Shown here piece by piece: positions 23,521 to 35,893 of a DNA stretch of 64,000 nucleotides. Within the stretch, counting starts at the first letter, position 1. The number at the start of each line of letters is the position of its first letter. A model generated the notes under the pieces. The model did no database searches, was not told where the DNA came from, and saw only the letters and a list, made by a program, of their open reading frames with translations. The translations under genes were made by a program, and so were the position numbers. Source of the stretch: Timema cristinae (lineage: Eukaryota > Arthropoda > Insecta > Phasmatodea > Timematidae); the NCBI GenBank assembly GCA_039000515.1, contig JBCFYV010011164.1:44633159-44697158 (forward strand). Reading direction: 5' to 3'.

Positions 23521-24345
23521 TTTAAGGACACGTAACTTTCGGAGTACGTAGACGAGGTTTCAAGATACGAGGAGCTGATGCAAGTGTGCACCCTACTTAA
23601 GGACACGTAACTTTCGGAGTACGTAGATGAGGTTTCAAGATACGAGGAGCTGATACAAGTGTGCACCCTACTTAAGGACACGTAACTTTCAGAGTACGTA
23701 GACGAGGTTTCAAGATACGAGGAGCTGATGCAAGTGTGCACCCTACTTAAGGACACGTAACTTTCAGAGTACGTAGACGAGGTTTCAAGATACGAGGAGC
23801 TGATACAAGTGTACACCCTACTTAAGGACACGTAACTTTCAGAGTACGTAGACGAGGTTTCAAGATACGAGGAGCTGATACAAGTGTGCACCCTACTTAA
23901 GGACACGTAACTTTCGGAGTACGTAGATGAGGTTTCAAGATACGAGGAGCTGATACAAGTGTGCACCCTACTTAAGGACACGTAACTTTCAGAGTACGTA
24001 GATGAGGTTTCAAGATACGAGGAGCTGATACAAGTGTGCACCCTACTTAAGGACACGTAACTTTCAGAGTACGTAGACAAGGTTTCAAGATACGAGGAGC
24101 TGATACAAGTGTGCACCCTACTTAAGGACACGTAACTTTCGGAGTATTTTGACGAGGTTTCAAGATACGAGGAGCTGATACAAGTGTGCACCCTACTTAA
24201 GGACACGTAACTTTTGGAGTATTTAGACGAGGTTTCAAGATACGAGGAGCTGATACAAGTGTGCACCCTGTTTAAGGATACGTAACTTTCCGAGTACGTA
24301 GACGAGGTTTCAAGATACGAGGAGCTGATACAAGTGCGTGTTTGG
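23521..24345. repeat. 75-bp minisatellite, 11 copies, open on the minus strand
   Basis: Eleven head-to-tail units with a constant 75-bp period start at 23521, 23596, 23671 and so on to 24271. Because 75 is divisible by three, one minus-strand frame stays open through the whole array (23469-24365, 298 codons), giving a 25-residue repeat with HTCISSSYLETSS and YSESYVSLS. Most recurrent differences between units fall at third codon positions in that frame. No promoter, splice site or protein similarity was seen, so this is listed as a repeat. Confidence 0.85.
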
Positions 24346-24349
24346 AAAG

Positions 24350-26440
24350 TGTACATTAAATGCACTCTATGTAAAACAATGCTAAGTATACCCCAATTCT
24401 GGCAGGAAGAACAATATATTGTAGTTACTTAAGTTGCTAGAGCAATTCTAACATATTCGTAGATCAAGTCATGTTATGTGCAGCTGTCAATTTTGATAGA
24501 TATTATCAATACGTATAATAATATAGTAAAGTGCTATCACTGTTACCCTCAAATAAATATATTTAAATTTTATTTACTGTTCTTCCAACCAAAATGAGGT
24601 TATAGTTAGCCCAACTAGGCGGTGTAGCCCCAGGATGATATCATGACCTATTCTTGCTCGCCAACATGGCGTCTAGGACCAGTTCCACCGACCAACCTGT
24701 CCATGGCTGTGATTCATTCTCTTCTCTTTCTGTTTACTCTCCCCAAGTCCTCTTTGTACCACCACGAGTCAAGGACTTCGCGAGGAATAGGTGTGATTCC
24801 ATGTGAACAAAACACAATCAAGAGAGAAGTTGTGCTCTGTATGCTCTTTTGCAAATATACCTCAATCTTATTACGAATGAACATATCTGACAACTAGAAA
24901 AATTACTAGATCTACTTTCACGTATTCATACGTCAGGTCATGTGATCTTAAGATGTCACTTTTCAATACCTATAAATTAACATCAATAAAACATTATCAA
25001 TGTATGTCACAAAAATATTTAAAATGGTTTTAAAGAAGTTTTATTTCAAGGACGTTACCTACTTGTGACGTCACGTCAGCTCGAGATATGATTCCCCATG
25101 TTAACGATTCTACGTTTTATTCAGAGGGTTTTAAATAATTATATAACGTTGAAACAGAAACTATACATTCTTAAATAATTATAAAAATAGTCATACAGTG
25201 TCCCAAAATTATTGTTTTTTTGTCTTTAACTTATTTATTTGTAAACGTATTTTTCATAAATCATCCAAAACTTAGTTTATTTAGATTGTGTCACAAAAAT
25301 GGCCTGTAGGAGTCTTCCTGCCAGGATGTAGATTAGAAAAGTTCATGATAGAAGAGGAAACAAGAAAAAGGTAATTTTAAAACGCGAATCAATGTTTTCA
25401 ATATTTTAATGACTGTATAAACTCTCATAAGAGGAAGAGGGGAGGTGTTATCAGTAAAATTAGTAGATAAATAAAAGCCCTCACGTGGTGAACTGCTATT
25501 TTTTTCCCCTTCTTTTTCTATTTCATACATTGGCATTTAAGTGTGACTGCTTCGACTACTTAGTTGCTTCAAGTTAAGATGCAATACACTTAGCAAAATA
25601 GTTTCGAAATCTTCAAGTAGACTCTATACTGTGGCTGCGGCTCAAGACTGAGCAACTTTCCAAAAACTGCTTCCCCTCAAACACTCGAACTGAGCAACCT
25701 TTTGTTTTTTCATTATTAGATTACTTTTCTTTTTTATGCAATTTTTAAAGTATATTTTTCCGTTATCTTAGTTAGAATTTCCAATCATAAGTACAACTAT
25801 TTAAGATTAAAAAAGCACTTAAAACTAAAATAAGCAACTAAACATTTTTAACTCAAATAAGAGCCTAAAATAACAAAACTTTCCATGAATGGAAAATGTC
25901 GGCTGCAGATGTCTTTGATTCACTCTGACTCGAACCAAACTAATTACCCGCTGCTTTGTCCGTTTTGAAAGAAGCCCCAATTGAGACGCTATTTACTCTT
26001 AAGTAAGTTTCCGTTTGACTCTTTTTAAGTGTTTTTTTTTCACAAACATGAAAATATTAGGGTGCGAGGAATCACATGATGCGTTAAATTCTTAGTGGAA
26101 ACTCTCACACGCGTTCGTGCTTTTCCACAAGTTCACAGATGGAAGGGGGGAATGAAAGTTCCTCATCTTCATCTATATAATTCTCCGTAAGGTAGTACGC
26201 GAATTTCGTTAGTTGTTTGTCAGACGGTTGTTACACGCTCATGAGGTCAGAAAAGGCTTAACCAACGTCTTCAGGTTCAAGACAAGTCAGACCAAAACAA
26301 TAATGAAGTCACTTTCCCTCTTCTGACTTTTCAACATTATACGTTGTTTACAAGACTCGCTCCTGAATCTTCCTCCCACCTGCAAAAAATAAAAGATAAA
26401 AGTTTCAAATAATATCAAATAATCTATTCTATGCTGAAAT
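24350..26440. other. No recognisable gene
   Basis: AT-rich, with a somewhat GC-richer block at 24590-24800 that contains no clear exon. From 26280 to 26456 the minus strand continues the leader of the LTR element at 26477; a TTTTTTGCAG splice-acceptor-like site lies near 26391 but no gag-like protein is recognisable. Confidence 0.3.
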
Positions 26441-26456
26441 GTTCTTGATTTACGGG

Positions 26457-26474
26457 TCCCTACGTTGTGCGCCA
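26457..26474 (-). promoter_or_regulatory. Primer-binding site of an LTR retrotransposon
   Basis: TGGCGCACAACGTAGGGA on the minus strand, two bases after the LTR end. It begins TGG, complementary to the tRNA CCA terminus, and resembles retroelement primer sites of the TGGCGCCCAAC type. The same sequence occurs at 47285-47305. Confidence 0.65.
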
Positions 26475-26476
26475 AT

Positions 26477-26826
26477 TGAAAGGTTTAGTTTAGAAAAACA
26501 AAATACAAGACAAAAACATCTCTGTTTTACTGGGAGGTTCTAGAGCCGGAAAATGACTCAAGTTACATTTAAAAATCTTTATTCGAACCTTCGAGAAGAG
26601 GAAGTTATTATTTGAAAACCTTATTTATATTGTCAACTTGACTTGGCTGGTGTCACGTGCGTGACGTCACTGATAAGTGGCTTTTGCCTTCTTAGAAGAA
26701 GAAGTGCTTTAAGCGCCATTTAATATACTATATAATTTAAATAAAATTAAATACGTTTATAAAATTAGGACGATATTATTGTCAATGCTTTCACATACTT
26801 TTCAGGGGCAAATCAATTACATTACA
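26477..26826 (-). mobile_element. LTR of a retrotransposon (copy A)
   Basis: On the minus strand it starts TGTAATGTAATTGATTTGCC and ends CTTTCA, immediately followed by a primer-binding site. It is about 80 percent or more identical by eye along its length to the plus-strand copy at 46514-46855. Inside it carries a TGACGTCA site next to CACGTG (plus-strand GTGTCACGTGCGTGACGTCA), likely promoter elements. No second LTR was found nearby, so the element is incomplete. Confidence 0.75.
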
Positions 26827-26889
26827 ATGCTAAGGCAGATAGTTGATTGATTAATTTAATTATAATTGCGATAGTGCTTCCAATTTTCG

Positions 26890-27152
26890 TGAGAGACAGA
26901 CAGACAGACTTTTTGAAAGTTGTTCATAATTAGAAGCTTAAACAGAGACTGACGGACTTTTTGAAAGTTGTCGATAATTAGAAGCTTAGCCAGAGACAGA
27001 TAGACGGACTTTTTGAAAGTTGTTCATAATTAGAAGCTTAGCCAGATACAGATAGACGGACTTTTTAAAAGTTGTTCATAATTAAAAGATTAGCCAGAGA
27101 CAGACAAATGGACTTTTTGAAAGTTGTTCATAATTAGAATCTTAGCCAGAGT
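26890..27152. repeat. 52-bp tandem repeat, 5 copies
   Basis: Units built on GACTTTTTGAAAGTTGTTCA then TAATTAGAAGCTTAGCCAGA, each about 52 bp, with a few substitutions between units. It begins 64 bp outside the LTR at 26826. Confidence 0.8.
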
Positions 27153-27154
27153 TG

Positions 27155-29590
27155 CGTATTGAAAAAACAACACAATAATGGTATCAAGTTACCAGTTCAA
27201 AATGTACTTACCAGTTCTGGGCAAGATGAAAACGACAACCAATGAGTCTCACTCCAAGAAATGCTGCAGGCACACCCCCGTGGTTCACTCGCTCAAAAGT
27301 GCTTTTGGTTCGAAACTCACATGTCTCTTGTTACATTCTTCTTTGATCATATTAAATATGTGAAAATATGACTGTTTCTTCTTGTCTCGAAGAAGACAGA
27401 AGACCAGTGGAATATACAACCCATAAGAATGTCCATGGATGATAAACAAAAGTATTAAGTACTTCGGTGCGCCCTTGAAAGTACCATCCATTAAAATGAT
27501 ATCTCTCGCACAAGAAATTTAGATTTAAATTGCAAGAAAATATCACCATACCCTTTTCTCTTTCATTCCGGATTAAAAAAAATCTTCGTCTTTCTTTGTT
27601 TTCACTGTTATTGTATTAAGTGCTTTAAAGACTTCGTATGCAGATTTTGGAAGCTTAGCTAAACTTTGTAATCTTGTATGTATTAGAAAGAATAATAATT
27701 TTTATATAAATATTACATTTTATACCCCACTGATGGTTGGCAACATGTATATGACGTCATCATAAGCATTTGCCAGCAAAATTGGACTTAGAATATTTCG
27801 GTTGGTTGGCATGTACTCGATTTCTTATTATTATTTCTAATACATACAATTTCCTTTCTTGCTAACGGGCTAATAACATGAGGCTGCTGCTCAATTTATG
27901 GTATTATTGGTATTCATGGTATTATTTTATTGGTTTGCCCCATTTAATAGATTTGTTTGGAATTTTTTTGATACTTTTTTGACATTTATATTTGAAAAGT
28001 AGGCTTTTAAATACCATATATATCTTATAAAAACAAATATCCAAACAGATTTTTCTCAACACAGTTATTGGATTGAGAAGATAATGTAGTCAATGGACCT
28101 GGTATCCTCTTTGCTTGTATTGTTGTAAGATACACATTCGTGGTGAGAGTCTGCAAATAACTAGGCTGGAAAGGGTTGCGTTGAGACGAAGTCTAAGTTA
28201 AGTTATTTTATTGGTATCTTGTGTTGTGGACCTAACTACAAACGACCATAGCGAGAATCCCCTTCTCTCTCCCACTCAAAATAAATTTAGGAGTAAGGCC
28301 CTAAGGGGTACCTAAGTGTAGAGGTGGACTAAGCAATCGGGACACCGGATTATATCTCGGTGGGCATGTTCGATTTGGTCAGACGCAATAATTTTAAACT
28401 ATAATAAAGTTACACATTTTATTTTAAATAAGTGATTTTATAAGATTTTAATCAAAAAGTTTCAGTAAGTAGCTCTAAGCGTGCCCGGAAGATGTACCAT
28501 GACATTGAATGTAAAACCATCCTATTTGTCGTTTTTGGTGTTAGTTATAAACACTTCATTAAACCAAACGTATAAACATTTGTTAAGTGAATACTGACTG
28601 TAGTAGTATTTGTAATTTACTCAAGTATCGGATGGAGAATCACTTTACAAACTTAAATAAATCAAAAATAAATTCCGAGCTATTGTATAACAATTTAGAA
28701 ACATTTTTGCCCATGTCACTATAAAGTAGATTCTTAGTCATAGATAACATAGCTGAAATAACATCGGTATTAAATTTACTACTAAATTTTATTTAATACT
28801 TTACCTCACCACTTCAAATGATACTGTAACCAAATTTCAGTGGTATTTATGAATGTGTGTTAATGTTCGTCTTATTTGTAGTCCCAGGCCGCCTGTAACC
28901 TGCCAGTCCAACCCTGTAAACAGTATAGTATTATTATGGTGTTATGTATCTGTTTATATTGTAATAAAACTAATCTAGTTTAAATCAATCACGAGCATAG
29001 ATAACACTTTCAATCGAGCTTAGCACACAATTATACACACACACATATTTTCACTCACTCATGAATGTACAAAAGTGTATATTTGTTGATGAAACACATA
29101 TTTGAAATAGTAATAGTTTTGTAAAATATTTAATGCACCTCAAATATCACACATAATAATTTTCTATAAAAGAGAATTTTATAATTACGGGTTTAATTTA
29201 ATTATGACATCATCTAAGAATTAAAATTAATCCATAACATTTCATATTCAAAACTAAATTAGTGTATTGAAATGATACTCTTTTTAACACCAGCAAGGCC
29301 TGATTTTCGGGAGACGTAGAGGCCGAGTTTCAAGGTGTTTTTTTCCTAAATGGCTTACTACTCTACCTGTACGCACAGGCCCTATGAGAAGAGGGTCCAG
29401 GGGGTATATCGTACCTGGGACCGAGGGTCTAAAAGGGGTCTGGGGGTATCCTGGGAGATAATATCTTTTTTTTTGCATATGTAGCATTCACATTAATTTT
29501 TTTCCTCTATTCTTACTAAGGTTTTAGAAGCCTATAGGTATAATATTTTTTTACCTTATTTTTTTATTTTCTTAGGAGTATAAAGTATAG
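27155..29590. other. No recognisable gene
   Basis: Overlapping short ORFs around 27178-27549 lack recognisable similarity. A pyrimidine/G-rich block at 29290-29460 (GGGTCTGGGGGTATCCTGGG) is unusual in composition but not identified. Confidence 0.3.
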
Positions 29591-29596
<6 letters not shown>

Positions 29597-29636
<40 letters not shown>

Positions 29637-29641
29637 TTATT

Positions 29642-29673
<32 letters not shown>

Positions 29674-29720
29674 ATTATATATATATATATATATAACTTA
29701 TTTATATATATACTTATTTC
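29597..29720. repeat. Compound (TA)n / (CT)n microsatellite
   Basis: TA dinucleotides, then about ten CT units, then TA again with small interruptions, within TATATACTTATTTCT repeats. Confidence 0.9.
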
Positions 29721-29724
29721 TTTT

Positions 29725-31605
29725 TCCACGATAGGAATTATTTTAAACAAGATTAATAAAAAATAGAAAGTTCCTGTGTACGCAAATACAAGTACAGTCT
29801 AATTTTCATAGAAACACATCTAAGTCTTCAAGCTGTATTACCTACCGGGGGGATGAGATATGTACTTAAGGTGGAAGTGTAGAGAATAGAGTTTGATTTT
29901 TATTCCCACGGTGATATCAACAGTTGTTGAATATCTGACAAGGGTGTCCTGGAATTTAATGACAACTTTTTATCTTCATTAAATAAAAAATTGACACGAA
30001 TAAAATTAAATTCTATGTTTCTTCTATTGGAAAATTTTGCTATAAAAACTTCAAAAACACTGATCTTTTTTTTTCATGTTCTCTTCCCCCCACCTTAATA
30101 ACTTGAGTCGGAATTGTCTAGTTCCTCTTTAAGTTCTATACTACGCGTGATATGCCGCTTAATACGGCAGTCTTTTCAAGGCCGGCCATTCTGCCACCGC
30201 CGCGTCTTGTTCAATAAGCAGTCACCTAATGATAACTGATGTCCAAGGCTCGTATACTCCCAAGAGTTGAGATTTGGGGCTCTACGTTCCAATGCACACC
30301 TTCACATCTATCTATCTCATAGATTGGTTTATTAATCCCCACCATGGTTAATAATGACGTGAGGGGGTACAAGCGATCTTTGAATTATTAAATAAACATT
30401 TCTATGCTAGGAAGAAACTAATTTTGTTCGATTGAATAAAATAAACTTTTGGTTTAAGATAAACATTATTGGGGACCCTTACTAATAATCGGGCCATACC
30501 GACAAAGCAGTCGCCGTCAGTTGGTGTAGATAGTACCAACATCTGTGGATAGAGAGTGTCATGTGATCAGCATGACGAGCTCTCCGGCCATTAATCTTGG
30601 TTTTCTAGACCGAAGACTTTACTTTTTCATTCAAGAAGAATCTCATACGTCCTATAGACTGGCATATATATTTCTAGTTTAAAACCTCCTATTTTTATGA
30701 TAGATTTATGTCCCCATTTATTAAATTATATATTTTAGATGTAGATAATAGAATATGTATAGCTTGCACTATAGACCCACCACTTTGGGGGTACAAGGAT
30801 TAATATTCTCCTATATTAAATCTGAAAGTACGAGAATATGAAAGGTTGAATACCACTGGTGTTTAAAACTATTATATTTAACGATGTTTTAATGAGTTAT
30901 TAGTAAAATCTCAATAAATACCTCAAAGTTGTTTTAGAGAAATTTAAAATTTCACTATCAATATTTATTTTAGCTCAAAATTTGTTAATCAAAAGAATAT
31001 AACTAAATACTCACTTGTACATTTTTGATATGAAAAGTGGGGATGGAGAGTTGTTGTGTTTTGAGGAAGTGTACCAGCATTAGTACTGTAGTAGATGGAA
31101 GAGCTATATTGATAGATCACATGTGGAAAATTTCTCCTTCAGTGCATCTGGCTGGGACTCGAGCCCCGTCACGCGTCAAACCAGACAACACAAGACTGAC
31201 AATTTTGTTCACATACCCACCTACGCGAGTAAAATATTATTATCTTTTATTATATTCTATTAACATTACATTAAAATGAATATCTTGTTTGACTTATTGC
31301 AGTGCACGAATTATATAATATAAAACTTGACCTGTATAGTTTTCAACAACATAACCTCAAATGTGCTTGTGTAGAAGTTTTTTTTAGCGTCGATTACAGC
31401 ATTGTATGCCCTTATTGGGAACTGGTAACACAGTTTTCCAATGACCGGAGCGTAATAGAGCCAAGGCCAGCTACCTGCAATGTAAGGGTACCGCCTACTT
31501 TAAGGGAAATATTATCACACTGCGGTATTTCTTATAGAAGTGAATGGAATCTATAAAATCATCAAAAACAATAAAACAGTCATAAATTAGTATTTTTTGT
31601 CATCG
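29725..31605. other. No recognisable gene
   Basis: ORFs at 31037-31279 and 31302-31556 have no family features. A box-B-like CTGGGACTCGAGCCCCG lies near 31150 on the minus strand and may be a decayed SINE head. Confidence 0.3.
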
Positions 31606-31609
31606 AATC

Positions 31610-31825
31610 TTACGACCCACTCGGGCTGTACGCATATGTACTTGTTGAGATATTGTTTTGGGGATGAAAAATGTTAAATTTAGAGAAAGTGTAACAACAT
31701 TTGCATGGAAATAAAGTGGGGAACCATTTATAAAAACACACCCGACCGAGATTCGAGCCCTAATCTCCCTGTCATTGGCCGTTTAATCCAACATGAGCGT
31801 GACCCCTTAAACCATGCGGTCTCCG
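31610..31825 (-). repeat. SINE-3 copy
   Basis: On the minus strand: head GGAGACCGCATGGTTTAAGG, B box GGGCTCGAATCTCGG, body with TTTCCATGCAAATGTTGTTA, and the 3' tail GCCCGAGTGGGTCGTAAGA. Order and tail match the family. Confidence 0.65.
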
Positions 31826-32664
31826 AAGCAAGTAATTTTGGAATAACAAACTAATAACATAACGCATGTTTTCTGAAAGTCTGCCACTAGACTAAGCGCT
31901 CCGATAGGCAGTCTATTTATGGGGCCGTTTCAGAACAAGAGCTACATTTTTATTATTTCTTAAAATAATGTCATTTATATATATTTTTTAAACATTAGCT
32001 ACGCATAGGACTTATTGTATTTAATATCGTTACCTATAAGATAAAGGCTATAAAATAAAAACAAAACGAGTCAATTTGTATAAATCACCAAGAATCGAGT
32101 TTTCTAAGATAATATCTAGTTTCGGTAGTATATTCTTATGTTTTCTTATTTTAAAGACGGGGATAAGCTATTTCAAAGCTATTTTTTTTAATAGCAATAC
32201 TTTACAATTATTATTGTGTATAGTCGATTATAAAATCCGTCTCAAATTAATTTTTACCAAAAATATATACTAAAACGAAGATCATCTAACTAAACAGGTA
32301 CGTCCTTTTAGAAAAAAAAACCAAACTTTTTTTCAGCCAAAATTGATAATATCTGTCTATGTTTTTATTGCTGTTTTTCGTTTGTTTAGTGCTAGGCATA
32401 TCATTCAAACTCACATTAATTTATTTAATATATTTGGAGAATAAGTATTAATGTAAAAATAGAGTTTAAAATATGTTTTTTTATCCTCTTTCCCATTCCA
32501 ATATGGGTGCATTTCCCTTATTATACCCTCCTGACCCCTACCAATATTGGGCTAGTTGGTTATTAACCTGCGAGCTTAACGTACAAATGTCAAAGAAAAT
32601 GTTTTCCCCGTCAAGTTGTCGGCCTGCTATACCATCAGTCCCACTATGTCAACTAGCCTATCTC

Positions 32665-32948
32665 GGTGACCTGGTGGTCTAGGGGTAAGGTGTCAGACTT
32701 CTATGCTGGCGGCCGGGGTTCAATCCTCGGTCCCGGCAAAGATTTATCTGATTGCCAAACCCTTCCTTCACCTCTGACAAGACATCTTGTGAATGTGGGG
32801 AATGCCAGGTTGCCACCGTGGTTCGGATTCCACGTTAAACTGTAGGTCCTTCATTTCATCTCATAATCACCTTACCATTACACATTAGCGTAAGTGCGTA
32901 TAACCCGAACGGGTAGTAAGACGCGGTGCTAATAATAATAATAATAAT
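32665..32948 (+). mobile_element. SINE-1 copy, full length, with target duplication
   Basis: A perfect 14-bp duplication AACTAGCCTATCTC flanks it (32651-32664 and 32949-32962). The head GGTGACCTGGTGGTCTAGGG contains the A box, and GGGGTTCAATCCTC is the B box. Then follows a body with CACCTCTGACAAGACATCTT, the tail TATAACCCGAACGGGTAGTA and (AAT)n. This is the reference copy for the family in this window, about 284 bp. Confidence 0.92.
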
Positions 32949-32962
32949 AACTAGCCTATCTC

Positions 32963-34120
32963 ACCACCAGTCATTGTATAAACGCCACGATCAAGAACCC
33001 GTGAGAAGTTACTTGTTGAACACTGAATACTATCTGGTGGCCTACATAGCAAGCTCATGCCAAATTTGGAAGTAATAGGTTGCTCGTTGCAAGTTGCGTG
33101 TAAGAGCGTACTAACGGCCTCTAGATACTAGCTGCCAACAAACAGCGGCCCCAAACTAGGAAACTTGCCCGATTAACGTTTCCTCCCCACTTATTGTTCG
33201 TTCAACACAAGGGCTAATAATGACTTGACGACGCATCAATGATTCCACGGTTTTAAGGTGTAAGGATTCTAATATACCGGGTTACTGATGTTTGAATTTT
33301 ATCCGGGTGCTCTGAAGGGTGGCTTACCTACCTGTTATGTATCACCTCCTCTCACCACGTAGCTCTGTGTAACTTTCAGCCATGAATGTTTGCGGCCTCT
33401 ATAAACATTGTTTTGTGCATAATATAATTTAACTTAACCAACATAACCTACCCAATCTAACATAACTTAGCCTAATCTAGTCTACAAAACTTAACCACCT
33501 GTATTTAGGATACTGGACAAGGTTTGGATGCAATTCCCATAAGGCGAGTTCTTGAAGACAACATTTTAGGAGCGTGTTTTTCCAAGTTGAACTGGAGTGG
33601 AGTAATGGGTTTGGTTTTCATAATTGATCTGCTAGATGTCAAATATCTAGAGTTACGTGATCATCACAACAGCAAAAAATTTACAATAATGTTTGTGTTC
33701 ATTGCTCGTATTAATCTTCGTTTTTATTTCAGAATGACTCTACAAGGAGAGACAATGTTGCATAAATTGGATTGACAAGTATACGAAGCCATGCAAATAA
33801 GATAGTGAACAAAACGCTTTGGAAAGTAAGGCAAGCAAAATTACTTTAAGTAAAAACACAGGGGATTCGATTGAAAATTATGTAGGCCTATTATTCACAA
33901 ACTTTAGTTTTAAACGAAGATGGATCTTTCACATTCTGTGAAGTAGTGAACGAATATCCTGAGTTTATTTAATTATAATTTGAGTGTGACCTATATGGAT
34001 ATTGAAATTTATGATGCTGTAATAAACCTAGAGGTTGGTTTATAAAAGAACAAGTGATTTATATATATATAATACCACTCTCATGTCATACCTAATACGA
34101 GCACTCCAATCACTAGCAGG
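32963..34120. other. No recognisable gene
   Basis: An 83-codon frame at 33524-33775 has no recognised motif. The rest is AT-rich. Confidence 0.3.
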
Positions 34121-34126
34121 GAGGAA

Positions 34127-34976
34127 GTGGTAAGTGGGAATAATGACAGTATAATCAATTATGAGACTAGTGATAACGCTATTAAAAGTATGATTGAAGT
34201 TAATGACAGTTTACAAGCAGATGAAGATACAAGGGAAAAGAGGGGACAGGATTATAAAGTAAGAGAACTAAGTGAAGAAGGAAAAACGAACCTCTGTGTG
34301 GACAAGCCTATAAGAAAAAAAAATCGAAGACAGAAATTTGGCTCTTCATAGACCATAAAAAGGAACAATGCGATGTGGATCACACACACATTGAAGATTC
34401 AACGTGACCATATTTTTTTTTTTTTAAAGAGGAAGAAATAAAAAAGGAAAAAGGAAAAGAAATAGTATGAAGTGTTCACGATGGATCTTCAGTTTTTGCT
34501 GCGTTGACCAAAATCGAATGCATCTGCGTTGTGCTACAGATGGTTTTCAGTGCACAATTTAACCATTTTATGATCTCAAGACTAATTCATAATGAAACAG
34601 AGGAAGGATTATCTGATAGCCAATTTTCATGCATTTTAGACCATTTTATATTTTGTATAACCATTCTACACAATCCTAAACGAAGTATATAGTATTTTAT
34701 TGTGATAGTTGCAACTTTCACATACGAAATAGAATCCTTTCAAATATCCTGTTTTATTTGGCAAAAAATCATGGAATTACAATAGATCAAAAGTACCTAA
34801 AGAAAGGTCATAAGAAAAGGGAATGTGATTTCATGTATGCCACTAAAGAAATATGTCTGACAAACGGGGACTGAATATGACAATATGTGCAAAGTAAAGA
34901 AAAGAATCCTAAACCATAGCTTATTCAGCAAAATACATGTCTGCTCAGTTTTTACGGATTACATTAAAGCTGTTGT
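34127..34976 (+). pseudogene. Decayed transposon-like arthropod ORF, part before the hAT insertion
   Basis: Broken frames give, in order: an acidic/basic segment (34127-34348, ending KKNRRQKFGSS), a core fragment with NETEEGLSDSQFSCILDHF, and then CDSCNFHIRNRILSNILFYL followed by ITIDQKYLKKGHKKRECDF. The order D-x-C-x-x-x-x-R-N-x-x-L-S-N then Q-K-Y-L-x-x-G-H-x-x-x-E-x-D matches the conserved core of a widespread multi-copy arthropod ORF family, normally with GHTQME(A/V)DS at the last motif. Function is not known to me. Several stops and frameshifts break it, and a hAT element interrupts it at 34977. Confidence 0.55.
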
Positions 34977-35885
34977 CAGGGCCGGATTTCCTCTTAGGCC
35001 GCTTAGCCCTAGAGCGATACTATTAATGGGGCAGCATGGCATGACGGCAATTTTTTCCCACTTGTTAATTGTATTTCATATTTTAATATTTTATTTACCA
35101 CATGGAAGTATATCGGCCTCAGCTCGGCTCCTCCCTCAGCCCCCTAACGATGTTATTTTGAATCGTTCCTCGACTTCCTCTGGCTGTATTGTCTTAGTTG
35201 TTCCTTAATTTATATAAAAAATGCTTCAAAGCGCAAGTACCCTGATAAAGAAAGGAATATTACAAGGCAAATCACCAATGGGTGAGGACAGGTTACCAGA
35301 CATAGCACTGCTGAACATTGAGGGAAAGATACTGCAGGATATGGATTCCAAAGAAATCATCAATGCCTTTGACCAACGAAAGTCAAGAAGTAATGTCTTC
35401 CCAAGATAAGAAGTGACAGCGAAAGGACAAATGATGAATTGAGTTAAACTCATTAATATTAACATTGGTAAATTTGAGGATTTTTATAAGAAGTTAATTA
35501 AATGAGTACGTATTGTTATTACTTAATGTATATTGTTTAGTAACATACATTTTGCTATGAAAAACATATTCAATATTTAAAAATATTTAAAGTTTGTAGT
35601 TATTATTTACTAAATTATGTTGGCCCTACCTGTTGACCTGTAATATCTTACCCTCATTTTTTTGTAAATTAAAATTTTTATTGCTGTAATGTTAGGAGAG
35701 ATTACTGTGCATATACATGTATAATTTAAAAATTCAATTGAAAAGCAAAACTATGATAAAAAAAAACTTAAAATGATATATAGAAGTGTATCGCCCTCAT
35801 TTAGGAAAGGCGGAAGTATGGAGAAGAGAGGGGGGCGGAATTTCGTCATCGGCCTACAGGCGGCAGGGTAGTAAATCCGGCCCTG
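34977..35885. mobile_element. hAT-type element, 909 bp, with perfect 8-bp target duplication
   Basis: The left end CAGGGCCGGATTTCC and right end AAATCCGGCCCTG form inverted repeats that continue imperfectly for about 35 bp. The duplication GCTGTTGT lies at 34969-34976 and 35886-35893. An internal frame at 35221-35409 ends LPDIALLNIEGKILQDMDSK then EIINAFDQRKSRSNVFPR, which matches the extreme C-terminus of hAT transposases next to the dimerisation domain. So the element is an internally deleted, non-autonomous derivative that keeps a stub of transposase. Confidence 0.88.
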
Positions 35886-35893
35886 GCTGTTGT

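Noticed and set aside
23521..24345. CRISPR-like array of regular repeats
   Set aside because: Units are contiguous 75-bp copies without variable spacers, and the DNA is eukaryotic; it is a minisatellite.
26287..26475. Gag-like ORF behind LTR copy A
   Set aside because: No gag or zinc-knuckle motif; the frame starts within the primer-binding region and is probably chance.
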